This document shows positions 23,015 through 31,600 of a stretch of DNA of 41,304 nt, in pieces; within the stretch, counting starts at the first letter, position 1; every line of letters begins with the position of its first letter. The notes under the pieces were generated by a model. The model saw only the letters and a program-made list of their open reading frames with translations, was not told where the DNA came from and ran no database searches. Position numbers and translations under genes: made by a program. This stretch comes from Candidatus Omnitrophota bacterium. Its GTDB lineage: Bacteria > Omnitrophota > Gorgyraeia > 2-02-FULL-51-18. Where the stretch lies: the NCBI GenBank assembly GCA_023247915.1, contig JAHFFN010000011.1:1-41304 (forward strand). The letters run 5' to 3'.

Positions 23015-24118
23015 TCAAATTTCGAGAACGGAGTCAAGACCGCCGTAAGGATTGGGTTCCAGATGATCGTTGTTGGGGTCTGTTTTCCAGTGGCCATCCA
23101 CTAAAAATTTATAGCGGTAACGCCCCGGCTCCAAGGACAGGCGTTTTTCCCAGACTCCCTCTTCTTTTTGCCACAAAAGAGACTCGGGAGTGACAGCCCA
23201 ATTATTAAAATCACCCACCAAATACACTTCCCGCGCCGAACCGGCCTTGATCACAAAATCTTTAAGTCGGTTGGAGGGCGCTGGATTGAAGCGAGTGTCG
23301 TCGGTCAGGGATAAACGCGGCTCAGTTTCTAAGTTTGAGGTCGTTTTTCCGATCATCTCCTGCGCCAATAGCAGATAATCCACTGCCCCTTTTGATTTGG
23401 GATCCATGTGAATCAGTGGAAGCCCTTTGGCCTGAGACTCTTTGACGGATACGGACTGCCGAATCACGGCGCTTAACACATGATCACCAAAGGAAGAGCG
23501 AATCTCCTGCGCCATGCGCTTGGAAAAGCGCGTCCGATTATCCACCATGGTTTCAAGAGCGTGCACCTTGGGTGTGTGTGAAAGTTTGACCCGGATCAAC
23601 TCAATCATGCTCAAAAGTTTATCGACGCCCATCAAAGCGAAGGAACCGAGATCAATGGGGACGATGACGGTGCCGGCGGCGCGCAGCGCGTTAAAAGTCA
23701 AAAAGCCAAGACTTGGCGGGCAGTCAATAATTACGTAGTCATAAGGAAAGGACAAAGAGTTTAAAATTTCATGCAAACGCGAGACGGACTCATCTTTATT
23801 GGTAAATTCCTGCTCGATGGTACTCAGCAAAATATGCGACGGCGCCAGATCCAGATTTTCACTCAAAGGAACTAAGATATCCTCAAGATAATTTTTTTTC
23901 TTTTCAGATTGTTCCGTCAGAACGTTGTAGATCGAGGTGGTGACGCGATCGCCGCGCAGGCCGACTCCAAACGTCGCGTGCGCTTGAGGATCCAGATCAA
24001 TCAAAAGTGTTTTTTTGCCGAGAGACGCCAGCGAAGCCGCGAGATTGATCGCGGTTGTGGTTTTACCGCAGCCGCCTTTTTGATTCGAGATCGCGATGAT
24101 TTGCATGGAAGACTTCAT
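23015..24118 (-). CDS. ParA/Soj-type ATPase fused to a CBM48/AMPK glycogen-binding domain
   Basis: The protein has 367 residues. Residues about 5-255 are a ParA/MinD-superfamily ATPase with the deviant Walker A KGGCGKTT (Lys14 and Lys19), LIDLDPQAHAT and VIIDCPPSLGFLTFNALRAA. A short Ser/Thr-rich linker follows. Residues about 285-365 are an Ig-like CBM48/AMPK-beta type domain: REVYLVGDFNNWAVT, the conserved Trp, EPGRYRYKFLVDG and WKTDPNND. The first part positions cargo by ATP-dependent dimerisation; the second binds alpha-glucan chains. The combination is unusual. There is no ParB or parS nearby, so chromosome segregation is less likely than polar positioning or an envelope role. The start overlaps the upstream gene by 4 bp (ATGA). 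Confidence 0.9.
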   Translation of the reverse strand: MKSSMQIIAISNQKGGCGKTTTAINLAASLASLGKKTLLIDLDPQAHATFGVGLRGDRVTTSIYNVLTEQSEKKKNYLEDILVPLSENLDLAPSHILLSTIEQEFTNKDESVSRLHEILNSLSFPYDYVIIDCPPSLGFLTFNALRAAGTVIVPIDLGSFALMGVDKLLSMIELIRVKLSHTPKVHALETMVDNRTRFSKRMAQEIRSSFGDHVLSAVIRQSVSVKESQAKGLPLIHMDPKSKGAVDYLLLAQEMIGKTTSNLETEPRLSLTDDTRFNPAPSNRLKDFVIKAGSAREVYLVGDFNNWAVTPESLLWQKEEGVWEKRLSLEPGRYRYKFLVDGHWKTDPNNDHLEPNPYGGLDSVLEI

Positions 24119-24972
24119 GAGCCGTTTCCGTTATTTTTTTGACGGACAATTTGAAGCTCTTTCACAAAAATGGTGTCGCCGGATTTATTTTCAGTGTCTT
24201 TAGATCCAAAATCCAAGCGCAAGCTCTTAACTTTGTGTTTATCAAAATTGGGCGCCGCGTCATTAAAAGAAATCTCGGCGCGTTGCCACTGAACCGTGAG
24301 CGGATCCTTGATCGGGAAAATTTTTCCTTTGCGGAACGCGAGAATATTTTCCTCATCTTTGACCGCCACCGCCAAGCGCTCCCCACCCACAGCGCCTTTG
24401 ACATAAAAAACGATTTTAGCGTTCGTTAGATCTGCCGGAACGTCAAAATAAAAACTCGCACGTGCAAAAGGCGCGACCGAAGAATTGACCAGCGTCAGCG
24501 TCTGCTTGTCTTTGGAACTCTTGAGCTTGGCCGCCCCCTCAAAAATAAAACTTTCGTGAGAAATTTTTTCCATCACGGTTTCATCGCCGGACAATTCCCG
24601 CTCCACTGCCCGCGGAGCCGGTAAATTTTGCGTGAATCGGGCTTCTTCAAATGTGGCGAGATATGGATTTTTCTCATCGATCATTTTGACGTCGATAAAA
24701 ACACGTTTGGTGGAAAAAAGGCTAAGGGCAGTGATCAAAAACGCAACAGACGCGATCACCCACGGAATCAGAGAGGAAAGTTTTTGTTTTTCAACCACCC
24801 GGATGATGATGGGCGCTGGAAGTTCGGGCTTCGCGCCTTTTTCTTTATTGGCGGAGGGAAAATAAATGCTCGCCAGTTGCTCTTGAGTCATTTCGTAGGT
24901 CGATTTTTCCGACGAAATGTCTTTTTCGCTGGCTCTTAGTGTCTCTAAAATTTTACTCACGGACAGACCCAT
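24115..24972 (-). CDS. Single-pass membrane protein, partner of the ParA-CBM48 protein
   Basis: The protein has 285 residues. It has a cytoplasmic N-terminus of about 68 residues (KILETLRASEKDISSEKSTY), then a transmembrane helix (about 70-90, SLIPWVIASVAFLITALSLF), then about 190 residues outside. The outer part, from about 135, has a beta-sandwich pattern (FIFEGAAKLKSS, ARASFYFDVPADLTNAKIVF, WQRAEISFND, VKSLRLDFGSK) like carbohydrate-binding or discoidin-type jelly rolls. I cannot name a family. The 4-bp overlap with the ParA-CBM48 gene argues for a joint function, possibly with the short cytoplasmic tail contacting the ATPase. It is the first gene of the long string that ends with pilC. 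Confidence 0.7.
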   Translation of the reverse strand: MGLSVSKILETLRASEKDISSEKSTYEMTQEQLASIYFPSANKEKGAKPELPAPIIIRVVEKQKLSSLIPWVIASVAFLITALSLFSTKRVFIDVKMIDEKNPYLATFEEARFTQNLPAPRAVERELSGDETVMEKISHESFIFEGAAKLKSSKDKQTLTLVNSSVAPFARASFYFDVPADLTNAKIVFYVKGAVGGERLAVAVKDEENILAFRKGKIFPIKDPLTVQWQRAEISFNDAAPNFDKHKVKSLRLDFGSKDTENKSGDTIFVKELQIVRQKNNGNGS

Positions 24973-24996
24973 GGCAAATGTTTCATTTTGATGTAA

Positions 24997-25025
24997 AGTA
25001 TATCAGCTAAAATGCTTACCTGCAA
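24997..25025 (-). promoter_or_regulatory. Sigma-70 type promoter of the ParA/NUDIX/pilus gene string
   Basis: On the minus strand TTGCAG (25020-25025) and TATACT (24997-25002) are exactly 17 bp apart, 25 bp upstream of the ATG at 24972. It lies directly after the rmuC stop. No gap larger than 23 bp follows until pilC, so it may serve twelve genes. Confidence 0.7.
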
Positions 25026-25026
25026 A

Positions 25027-26253
25027 TTAAACAGCTTTTTCAGGGAGTTGGCGAAGCGCCGGCTCGATGGCGGTGAGCTCTTCGGACTCCTTTAGCGACC
25101 CGCCCAAACCCTTCACTCTCTCGATTTGAGGTGAAACACGTTTTTCCCAAGATCCCACAGCCCCATTCCAAGAATCCGCGCATTTCTGGATGCCGTCCTG
25201 CAGGCTTTTCAAATGCCCCACAAAACTGTAAAGACGATCACCGAGTTGCTCCACGGCTACCCCCAGCTCTTTGGCGTTGGCGGCCATGCGATATTGTTTC
25301 CAGCTATTGGAAATCAGAAAAATAAGCGGAATAATCGTCATCGGGCTAGCCATGATGACTTTTTTGGCGGAAGCTTCTTCAAAAATTTCCGGATCCGTTG
25401 AGAAGGCGGCACGAATCGCCCCTTCACTAGGAATAAACATAATCACATAGGGCACATCGGAGTCCACCAACGCTTGATAATCTTTGCGACTCAGCCGCGT
25501 GAACTCGTTTCGAATATTTTGAACGAGTTTCAGATAATGTTCTTTTTGTTTGATGGGATCATCCGTGTCTTGAGCCAGCGTGTATTCGCCAATCACGGCT
25601 TTCGAATCCACAATCAGACGTTTGTTGCCCGGCAATTTAAGCACAAAGTCAGGACGAGCGTCACCGGTAAGCCCGCCGACCTCGGATGTAAACGTTTCCT
25701 GGGTTTCAAAATCAATGCCTTGCACAAATTGATTTTGCTCTAAGATTTCCAGAAGAATTCTTTCTCCCCACTGCCCGCGCACGCCAGTGGAAGAAGTCAG
25801 AACGCGTTTGAGTCCCGCTGTTTCCGAGCGCATCGCTTGTTCCGCATCCAAGACTTGGCGAAGCGTGCCCTGCAATTGCGTGTGCAAAGTTCCCCGCTCG
25901 TCTTCAAAGCGTCGCACACGCTCCTGGTATTCTTCAATTTTGGAACGGATTTCCTGGAAGGAGCCGGAGATTTCTTTGTTTTTGAGATCGAGACTCGCGT
26001 CCGCCTCTGTTTTGACTTGGCGCAAATCTTTGATGGCGCTATTTAAAAATTGTTGATTGGCTTTTTCCAGCGCCTCCGAAGCGGCGAACTTAAATTCATT
26101 TTGCATTTTGTCGCGCAGAGCGCGTTCAGAGGCTACAAGTGCGTCGAGCTGGGAGGCTCTTTCGGCGAGTGTGGAAATCTTAGAAGCTTGGAAAAAATAA
26201 GCGAGAATGGCGCCCACAAAAAATGAGGCAATTCCCACCCACAGAAATATCAT
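25027..26253 (-). CDS. rmuC: RmuC-family DNA recombination protein
   Basis: The protein has 408 residues. It has an N-terminal transmembrane helix (about 3-22), a coiled coil (about 28-150) and an RmuC domain (about 150-380) with GVRGQWGERILLEILEQNQF, DARPDFVLKLPGNKRLIVDS, YVIMFIPSEGAIRAAF and MTIIPLIFLISNSWKQYRMA. The domain resembles restriction-like endonucleases, and E. coli rmuC limits inversion of short inverted repeats. That is worth noting because palindromic repeats occur in this window. It overlaps the DUF1844 gene by 4 bp and belongs to the rpsU operon. Confidence 0.93.
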   Translation of the reverse strand: MIFLWVGIASFFVGAILAYFFQASKISTLAERASQLDALVASERALRDKMQNEFKFAASEALEKANQQFLNSAIKDLRQVKTEADASLDLKNKEISGSFQEIRSKIEEYQERVRRFEDERGTLHTQLQGTLRQVLDAEQAMRSETAGLKRVLTSSTGVRGQWGERILLEILEQNQFVQGIDFETQETFTSEVGGLTGDARPDFVLKLPGNKRLIVDSKAVIGEYTLAQDTDDPIKQKEHYLKLVQNIRNEFTRLSRKDYQALVDSDVPYVIMFIPSEGAIRAAFSTDPEIFEEASAKKVIMASPMTIIPLIFLISNSWKQYRMAANAKELGVAVEQLGDRLYSFVGHLKSLQDGIQKCADSWNGAVGSWEKRVSPQIERVKGLGGSLKESEELTAIEPALRQLPEKAV

Positions 26254-26657
26254 AGTTTTGGAGGCGGTGCGGCAAGCGCTTCAACTTTTTTAACAAATTT
26301 GAGCTGAAGCTCGTACAAAAGTTCTTTCATCATCTGGTCTTCCTCGGCGGAAAGATTGCCCTTGGTTTTATCAGCGATCATTTCGAGGATGCCGATGAAA
26401 TACTGAGCTTGAACCAGGTCTAGCTTTTTTTCACCGGCTGGGGACAGCGGAACTTCGCCAAGCGCCGCTAAGGTTTGCATCGCCATGGTGGATAGAAAAA
26501 AAGGGAAATTCGGCTCAGGATAGCCCGGCTCTGCGGCCGCGGACGGCTCCGGCTCTACTGGCACTTCCACCTTTTCTTTTTGGACAGAATCCTTCCAAGA
26601 CTCGTCCACTTTCTTTTTGATCGTGTAGCCTTGGGGGGAATCGTTTGCTTCACTCAC
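26250..26657 (-). CDS. DUF1844 family protein
   Basis: The protein has 135 residues. After a charged, Pro/Glu-rich N-terminus of about 48 residues comes the DUF1844 core, FPFFLSTMAMQTLAALGEVP, KKLDLVQAQYFIGILEMIAD, KTKGNLSAEEDQMMKELLYE. The family is small, helical and cytoplasmic, with no established function. The start is a GTG at 26657 with AAAGGA about 9 nt upstream. It follows rpsU by 23 bp and overlaps rmuC by 4 bp (ATGA), so these three genes are one operon. Confidence 0.85.
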   Translation of the reverse strand: MSEANDSPQGYTIKKKVDESWKDSVQKEKVEVPVEPEPSAAAEPGYPEPNFPFFLSTMAMQTLAALGEVPLSPAGEKKLDLVQAQYFIGILEMIADKTKGNLSAEEDQMMKELLYELQLKFVKKVEALAAPPPKL

Positions 26658-26680
26658 AGTCGTAAATCCTTTTTAGGGTT

Positions 26681-26847
26681 TTAGAGGGCGGTGCGGCTAC
26701 GGTTCTTACTGCTACGGGCTTTGCGGCGTTTGATTTCGCTGGGCTTTTCGTAGTGTTTCCGGGCTTTCAAAACCTTCAAAATGCCTTCGCGTTCAATTTT
26801 TTTCTTGAAGCGACGGAGCGCCTTCTCAAGCGGCTCATTTTGGACAT
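26681..26847 (-). CDS. rpsU: Ribosomal protein bS21, with an apparent one-base frameshift
   Basis: Hand translation of the minus strand gives NEPLEKALRRFKKKIEREGI, LKVLKARKHYEKPSEIKRRK and ARSSKNRSRTAL, a complete small-subunit protein bS21, ending at a TAA (26681-26683). The ATG at 26847 has a strong GGAAAGGAGG ribosome site (26857-26866) but is in another frame: it reads MSKMSRLRRRS and stops after 23 codons. Adding one A to the run of four A after ATGTCC gives MSKNEPLEKALRRF, the expected protein. No ATG, GTG or TTG exists in the bS21 frame, and a TAA lies four codons before Gln-Asn-Glu. It is either a homopolymer assembly error or a real frameshift, corrected in vivo or not. Confidence 0.85.
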
Positions 26848-26906
26848 GCGTTTATTCCTCCTTTCCTTTTTAATTCAATGATTTCAAACAGTTACAACGA
26901 GACAAA

Positions 26907-26935
26907 ATTATAAACTTATTTGGACGCAGTGTCAA
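26907..26935 (-). promoter_or_regulatory. Perfect consensus sigma-70 promoter for rpsU-DUF1844-rmuC
   Basis: On the minus strand TTGACA (26930-26935), a 17-bp spacer and TATAAT (26907-26912) match the consensus at every position. The -35 lies inside the last codons of tilS. The ATG of rpsU is 60 bp downstream. Confidence 0.85.
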
Positions 26936-27938
26936 TAAACTCGAGTGTTCCCTGCCCCTTCCGGACTCGCAGCCCCCCTGGGAGCGAAATTTCAAGCGCA
27001 TTTTCATCCGACCTCAAAATATCGATAATGGAGGCCACGTGATTAAACCCAAGACCGCTATTTCGACCCCGGCGACGATTCGCGGCGCATAGCAGCACTT
27101 CGCTCAAAGTCGCCTCGGGCAGCCCTGTGAGCGTCAAAACTCGCAACTTGGTGCTTGATGCCGGCGAGGAAAGAAGCGCTTTTTGAAAGCTTCGGGCAAC
27201 TTCTGTATCCAGATAGCGCCGATAACCATCCCCCAATTGACCGAGACTGGCCAGAGACTCTTTGAGTTTGGGGTTAAACGCTTTTTCAAGACTGGGGATA
27301 AAATTTTTTCTGAGTTTGTTGCGCGTGAAGTCAAGGCTCTCATTGCTGGCATCTTGGCAATAAGGCGTCTTCGCTTTTTTAAGAAATAACACGATTTCTT
27401 TTTTAGAAATGCCTAAAAGCGGCCGAATCACCGGAATCCCCGATTCTGTGTCACGCTTGGAAGGAATCCCCGTTAATCCGCGCAGACCGGTTCCGCGCAA
27501 AATGCGCATCAAAATAGTTTCTGCTTGGTCGTCCAAAGTATGCGCGGTGGCAATTTTATTCCAATGATGTTTTGCGGCGATTTCTTGAAAAAAAGCGTAG
27601 CGCGCGTCCCGACCCGCTTCTTCCAGGGATCGCTTGCCAACCCGCGCCATTTTTTTGACATTTGCTTTTTTGGAATAAAATTCAAGGCCAAGATTGCCAC
27701 AAAGTTTTTTGACAAATCGCTCATGCTGAGCCGCTTGCTTTGGAAAAAGCCCATGATTCAGATACGCAACGGCCAGACGAAGCCGGTATTTTTTTTGAAT
27801 TTTTGTCAGAAGAAGCGTTAATGCGGTAGAATCCGCTCCGCCCGAAACGCCAATAAGAATCGCGTCGCCGGATGAAATTAACCGGTGGCGACGGAGGGAC
27901 AATTCCATTTTTTCGAGCAGATTTTTTAATTCACGCAT
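26916..27938 (-). CDS. tilS: tRNA(Ile)-lysidine synthetase TilS
   Basis: The protein has 340 residues. It is a cytoplasmic N-type ATP pyrophosphatase that converts C34 of tRNA-Ile(CAU) to lysidine. The PP-loop GVSGGADSTAL is at about residues 29-39, followed by LAVAYLNHGLFPKQAAQHER, IATAHTLDDQAETILMRILR and GTGLRGLTGIP, and KTPYCQDASNESLDFTRNKL, all diagnostic of TilS. The protein is shorter than E. coli TilS (about 430) and lacks most of the second C-terminal domain, which is common. The start ATG has no strong ribosome site. The 3' end holds the rpsU promoter. Confidence 0.95.
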   Translation of the reverse strand: MRELKNLLEKMELSLRRHRLISSGDAILIGVSGGADSTALTLLLTKIQKKYRLRLAVAYLNHGLFPKQAAQHERFVKKLCGNLGLEFYSKKANVKKMARVGKRSLEEAGRDARYAFFQEIAAKHHWNKIATAHTLDDQAETILMRILRGTGLRGLTGIPSKRDTESGIPVIRPLLGISKKEIVLFLKKAKTPYCQDASNESLDFTRNKLRKNFIPSLEKAFNPKLKESLASLGQLGDGYRRYLDTEVARSFQKALLSSPASSTKLRVLTLTGLPEATLSEVLLCAANRRRGRNSGLGFNHVASIIDILRSDENALEISLPGGLRVRKGQGTLEFIDTASK

Positions 27939-27945
27939 CTTGATG

Positions 27946-28016
27946 TGTCATTGCCAGGAGCAAAGCGACGAAGCAATCCCCTTTAAGGGGATTGCTTCGC
28001 TTCGCTCGCAATGACA
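27946..28016. repeat. REP-like intergenic palindrome
   Basis: A 71-bp imperfect palindrome lies between tilS and the secreted-protein gene. The outer arms are tgtcattg and caatgaca. The centre is a perfect palindrome of 14-bp arms (27970-27983 and 27985-27998) around one base, with the core gaagcaatcccctt. This is the TCATTGCGAGC...GAAGCAATCCCC type repeat that I know to be dispersed in many genomes. It could form a hairpin that ends or stabilises the upstream transcript. Confidence 0.8.
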
Positions 28017-28037
28017 AAATATTGGGTAGGATAAAAC

Positions 28038-28544
28038 CTAGTAAACGAAAATATATGTCGCCTTGCTGGAGGTCGCGTCGTACTCCACATCCACTTCGGT
28101 GCCAGGAGTCAACGATTTGAGATCACGGTCTTTTTCACCGTCAGTCACATCGGTGTTTTCATCCAGAGTGACGGTCAGGATTTTATCCGTGGCGGCGTCT
28201 TCCGTGTCCCCGTAGAGTTTCACGGTCATCTTTTTGGCTGCTTCGTCAATCGAGGTCACCTCACCAGAAACAAACTCAAGATTTTCAGGAGCGGAGGTCG
28301 TTGGAGTTCCCGTCGTTACAGCGGTAGCCGTCACATCGGGCGCCGCTGTTTCAGCGGTCGCAGCCGGCGCTTCGGTCACTGCCGGTGCGGCTGGCTCGGA
28401 CATTGCCGGAGCGGATTCAGTCGTTACGGCGGCCGGTGCGGACTCAGGCGCAGCGGCATCCGTCGCGGGCGCCTTGTCTTCGGCAAGCAAAACTCCAGAG
28501 CTTAAAAGGATAGCGGCAAAACCCAAAAACAAAGACTTTTTCAT
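28038..28544 (-). CDS. Small secreted Ala/Pro-rich protein with C-terminal beta domain
   Basis: The protein has 168 residues. A signal peptide (about 1-21, ending LLAED) is followed by a low-complexity Ala/Pro/Thr/Glu linker (about 24-88, ESAPAAVTTESAPAMSEPAA) that would be extended and exposed. A compact beta domain follows (about 90-168): FVSGEVTSIDEAAKKMTVKL, KILTVTLDENTDVTDGE and GTEVDVEYDATSSKATYIFV. The last part resembles the DUF5666-type OB fold. It has its own promoter (28576-28603). I cannot assign a function; a periplasmic or surface protein is likely. Confidence 0.8.
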   Translation of the reverse strand: MKKSLFLGFAAILLSSGVLLAEDKAPATDAAAPESAPAAVTTESAPAMSEPAAPAVTEAPAATAETAAPDVTATAVTTGTPTTSAPENLEFVSGEVTSIDEAAKKMTVKLYGDTEDAATDKILTVTLDENTDVTDGEKDRDLKSLTPGTEVDVEYDATSSKATYIFVY

Positions 28545-28575
28545 GGCTGATTACACTCCGTTTAGTATTTTGAGT

Positions 28576-28603
28576 ATTATACCAACTGCGCCCTAAATGT
28601 CAA
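28576..28603 (-). promoter_or_regulatory. Near-perfect sigma-70 promoter for the small secreted protein
   Basis: On the minus strand TTGACA (28598-28603) and TATAAT (28576-28581) have a 16-bp spacer. It lies in the 71-bp gap after the stop of the giant gene and 31 bp before the ATG at 28544. Confidence 0.8.
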
Positions 28604-28615
28604 AAATAAGAACTT

Positions 28616-31600
28616 TTATGCGGCTCGGCTGAGCATTTGTCGAGCCATACGAGCAGCCTGAATCTTGGCCGAGATAGGCACTTTTAAAATCCTAGGAAGA
28701 AAAATATATTTTTGTAACGCCTGAGGGTTGCCCCGAAGCAGATCCAGCAGGATCGCAGCAGTGGCTTTTTCCGACGGCTCTTTGAGGCGCGCATTGAAAT
28801 AGTCCACTATTTTCAGGGGAATATCGGTTTGCTCGATCACGTCCCATTGAATTTTATACTCGGATGAAATCCGTTTTGTTTTTGTGCTGATCGCTGCCGC
28901 TGCATTAGTGCCAAACATAAAAATTTGTCCCCAGCTGAGCTGGGTACCATTTTCCGGCTGTTGGGTTGAAATATAGATTCGATTGGCTTGATAGTTGCTT
29001 GGCATGGCTGGATCTGTGATCGTGACCACGATTCCTTTTTGGCTAAAAGCATCCGCGGAGCCCAAAGTTAAATTTTTAATGCCAAATTTTTCAAGAAGTC
29101 TGCGCGTAATTTGCATTTTCCATTCTTTGTCTTCACCAAGCCTATGTTCACCGCTTAAATAAAATTCCACAACTCTTCCCTGTTTTTGATACTGATCTTG
29201 CGCTGTCTTAACGCCAAGGAGAGCTAGGGTGAGTGCTTGCTTGTACTCCTCTTTATTGTGGATCTTTTTTAAAAGGCGCAGTGACAAGTCGATTGCTATG
29301 GGTACTGCGGATGCGGTTGGGGGCGTCAACGAAAGCTCGGCGCTGATACTATCCGCTTTGAGAAGCGCCAAAAGCTCTTGACCGTTCATTGGCTCCAGGG
29401 CGCTGTCTTTACCCGCTTTCAAGGCATCACGCTCTGCCGCAAAGCCTTCGATTGTGATCAAGGCTTCGTCAGTGCTTTGAAGTTTGAGCTCAACCTTCCC
29501 CTCTGATTTCTCGATTCGGAGAGAAGAGGTTTGGCCTTCTCTGGAAGTCACCGCAAAAGCCTTGTTCAAATCATCCGCCGGAACCGACGCCACAATTTTT
29601 ATAACCGCCGCCCGCAAATCCGAAAGTTCTGTTGGAGTGAAATATTCTTTCAAATTTGCCAATCGTGCGGCAGCGCCGCCCTCCTCGCGCTTTACCTTGG
29701 CGCTGATAGCGATTAAATCTGTCAAAAGCTCTTTCAGGGTTCGCCCTTCTTGTTTTTCATCGAATTGGTTTGTATAAGAGAAGCGGTTGGTACGCGTATC
29801 CAATTGAATAATTGTTTTAAAGCCTTTTTGTGGATCCGGGTACACCCAAGTTTCTTCGCCGTGCGCATAAGGAGTCCAACCAAGTAAGTTTATTTCAGAA
29901 ATCGACAACAGGTAATTGGTAAGCGCTGTGGCCGAATCAAGGATGTGCAGCTCTCCGCCGTTATGCGCGGTGGCCACTAATTGACCGGAGATCTCGTCTA
30001 TCTCAATACTTTTTCCGTTGGGCAGTGTCAGCGTTTCCGGTGCTTTGGTGATGGAATTGCTGGGAGACGGTGAGTCCGCATCCAATTCAGTTATTTTTTT
30101 ATGTCTACCTACGAGTCTTTCGAGCGCCATAAATTTAGAAAAATAATACTCTGCGGCCATTAATTTTTTACCGTGACTTTTCTCTGAGACTTTAAAATAA
30201 GAGAGGCTTGCTTTGCCGTTAGCATCCCAATCAAGGCGCGCCAATAAAGCCCCACCACTCACTCTTTCGCCTTCCGGAAAAGGGTTTAGTCCATGCGAGG
30301 ATAGTACGGCGTCAATTTGTCCGTCGGTCGGCCGTTCAACAAATTCATAACCGGCTTCTATTAAAGGAGCGGCGAAGCGCTCTGCTTGCGAACCAAGGAA
30401 CAGATGCTCAACTTTTAAAGTAAAGTCGCCGTGCCCGGTGGGAATTGGCGATTCCTGCAATATGTATGTTGTTGGGTACCCCAATCCACGAATCCACGTG
30501 CCAGGTTTTAACTTGGCCACATTTTCCATGGTGAGCGACTTCCACTCCGGTGCCGCTAGCCGCGCACCCTCGAAATCAACCACCTCCATTTCAACCATAG
30601 TTCCGAGGACATTCAAAGTTCTGGAAACCAAAGCGTCCAGATGCGCGGGTTGATAGATTCCTCCAGAATTCTGTCGATCCAGCGCTATTAATTGTTTTTC
30701 AACGTTTTCTTTTAGCGTTTCAAAATTAATTTCATCGCCGGGCATTTCTGATAAACGATCAAGGACGGCATCAGCATAGGTTGAAATGTAATCTCTAAGC
30801 TGTTCGTCTGTTGAATAAAGCATATCCCATTGAGACGGTTCGACATTTTTGCCAAACAGGAGATTTGACACAGTCCTGCTGACATCTTCACTGGAGAAAC
30901 TATTTCGAAGATCAATGTCTTGTGGGCCCGGCTCGTGGCCTTCAAAATATTCATCCACAATCAGCGGAATAGGCTGAGCTCGTCTCAGATCAGGGATGCG
31001 GGTGATAACTTGTTGAGCCAGTATCCTGCTAATAAGAACCACCGGTTTATAAATGCCCTTAAAGCGAATAACAGTTTCGGATCCGTAAGAGTGTTCTTGG
31101 TATTCTTTAACGGCTAGTCGCGCGGCGGCGATTAATGAGATGGTGCGAGGGTTTCCCTGGTGTAGGATTTTGTTGGCATCTCTTGCGACAAAGTAATAGC
31201 CATTTTTTATAAACTCCTCCAAGGAGCCTTCTCTAACTCCTCCTAATTGTTTAGGGGAAGTTGCATGAGCAAGTCTTAGTTTTGGAGTGTTGCTAGTCAC
31301 TTCAAAATAATGAATATGCACATCACTCCCTTTTACTTCCACCGTTGCCAACAAATCGCCCGATATGGGTTCGAGTGAAGCCGTCAAGGGCGACAAGAGC
31401 TTTGTCCTTAAAAAGTCATTAAGCTCTTCTCTGGTGAGACCGGTGGGCTGTTTCGGAGTGACTGACGTTGCCTCGTCTGAAGGAAATGCTTGAAGAAGTG
31501 TTAGCAGTCTTTCGATATGCAGCCTGGCTGCTCGGTATGGTTGCGAATCTGTGGATAGGAATCTGGGGAGTTGCGGAGCGCCATTGCCCTTAAACTCCTC

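Noticed and set aside
26825-26856. ACG or another rare start for bS21 in its own frame
   Set aside because: The in-frame TAA four codons before Gln-Asn-Glu leaves only ACG, CAT and GTC as options, while the ATG with a consensus ribosome site is one base out of frame; a missing A explains it better.
30236-30241. ARL at Arg3226 as a further junction motif
   Set aside because: The context LLARLDW lacks the small residue before Ala-Arg-Leu and the S/T/A after it, and the codons differ (CGC CTT). The LRR-internal PLARLT and LARLK and the C-terminal NARLK were left out for the same reason.
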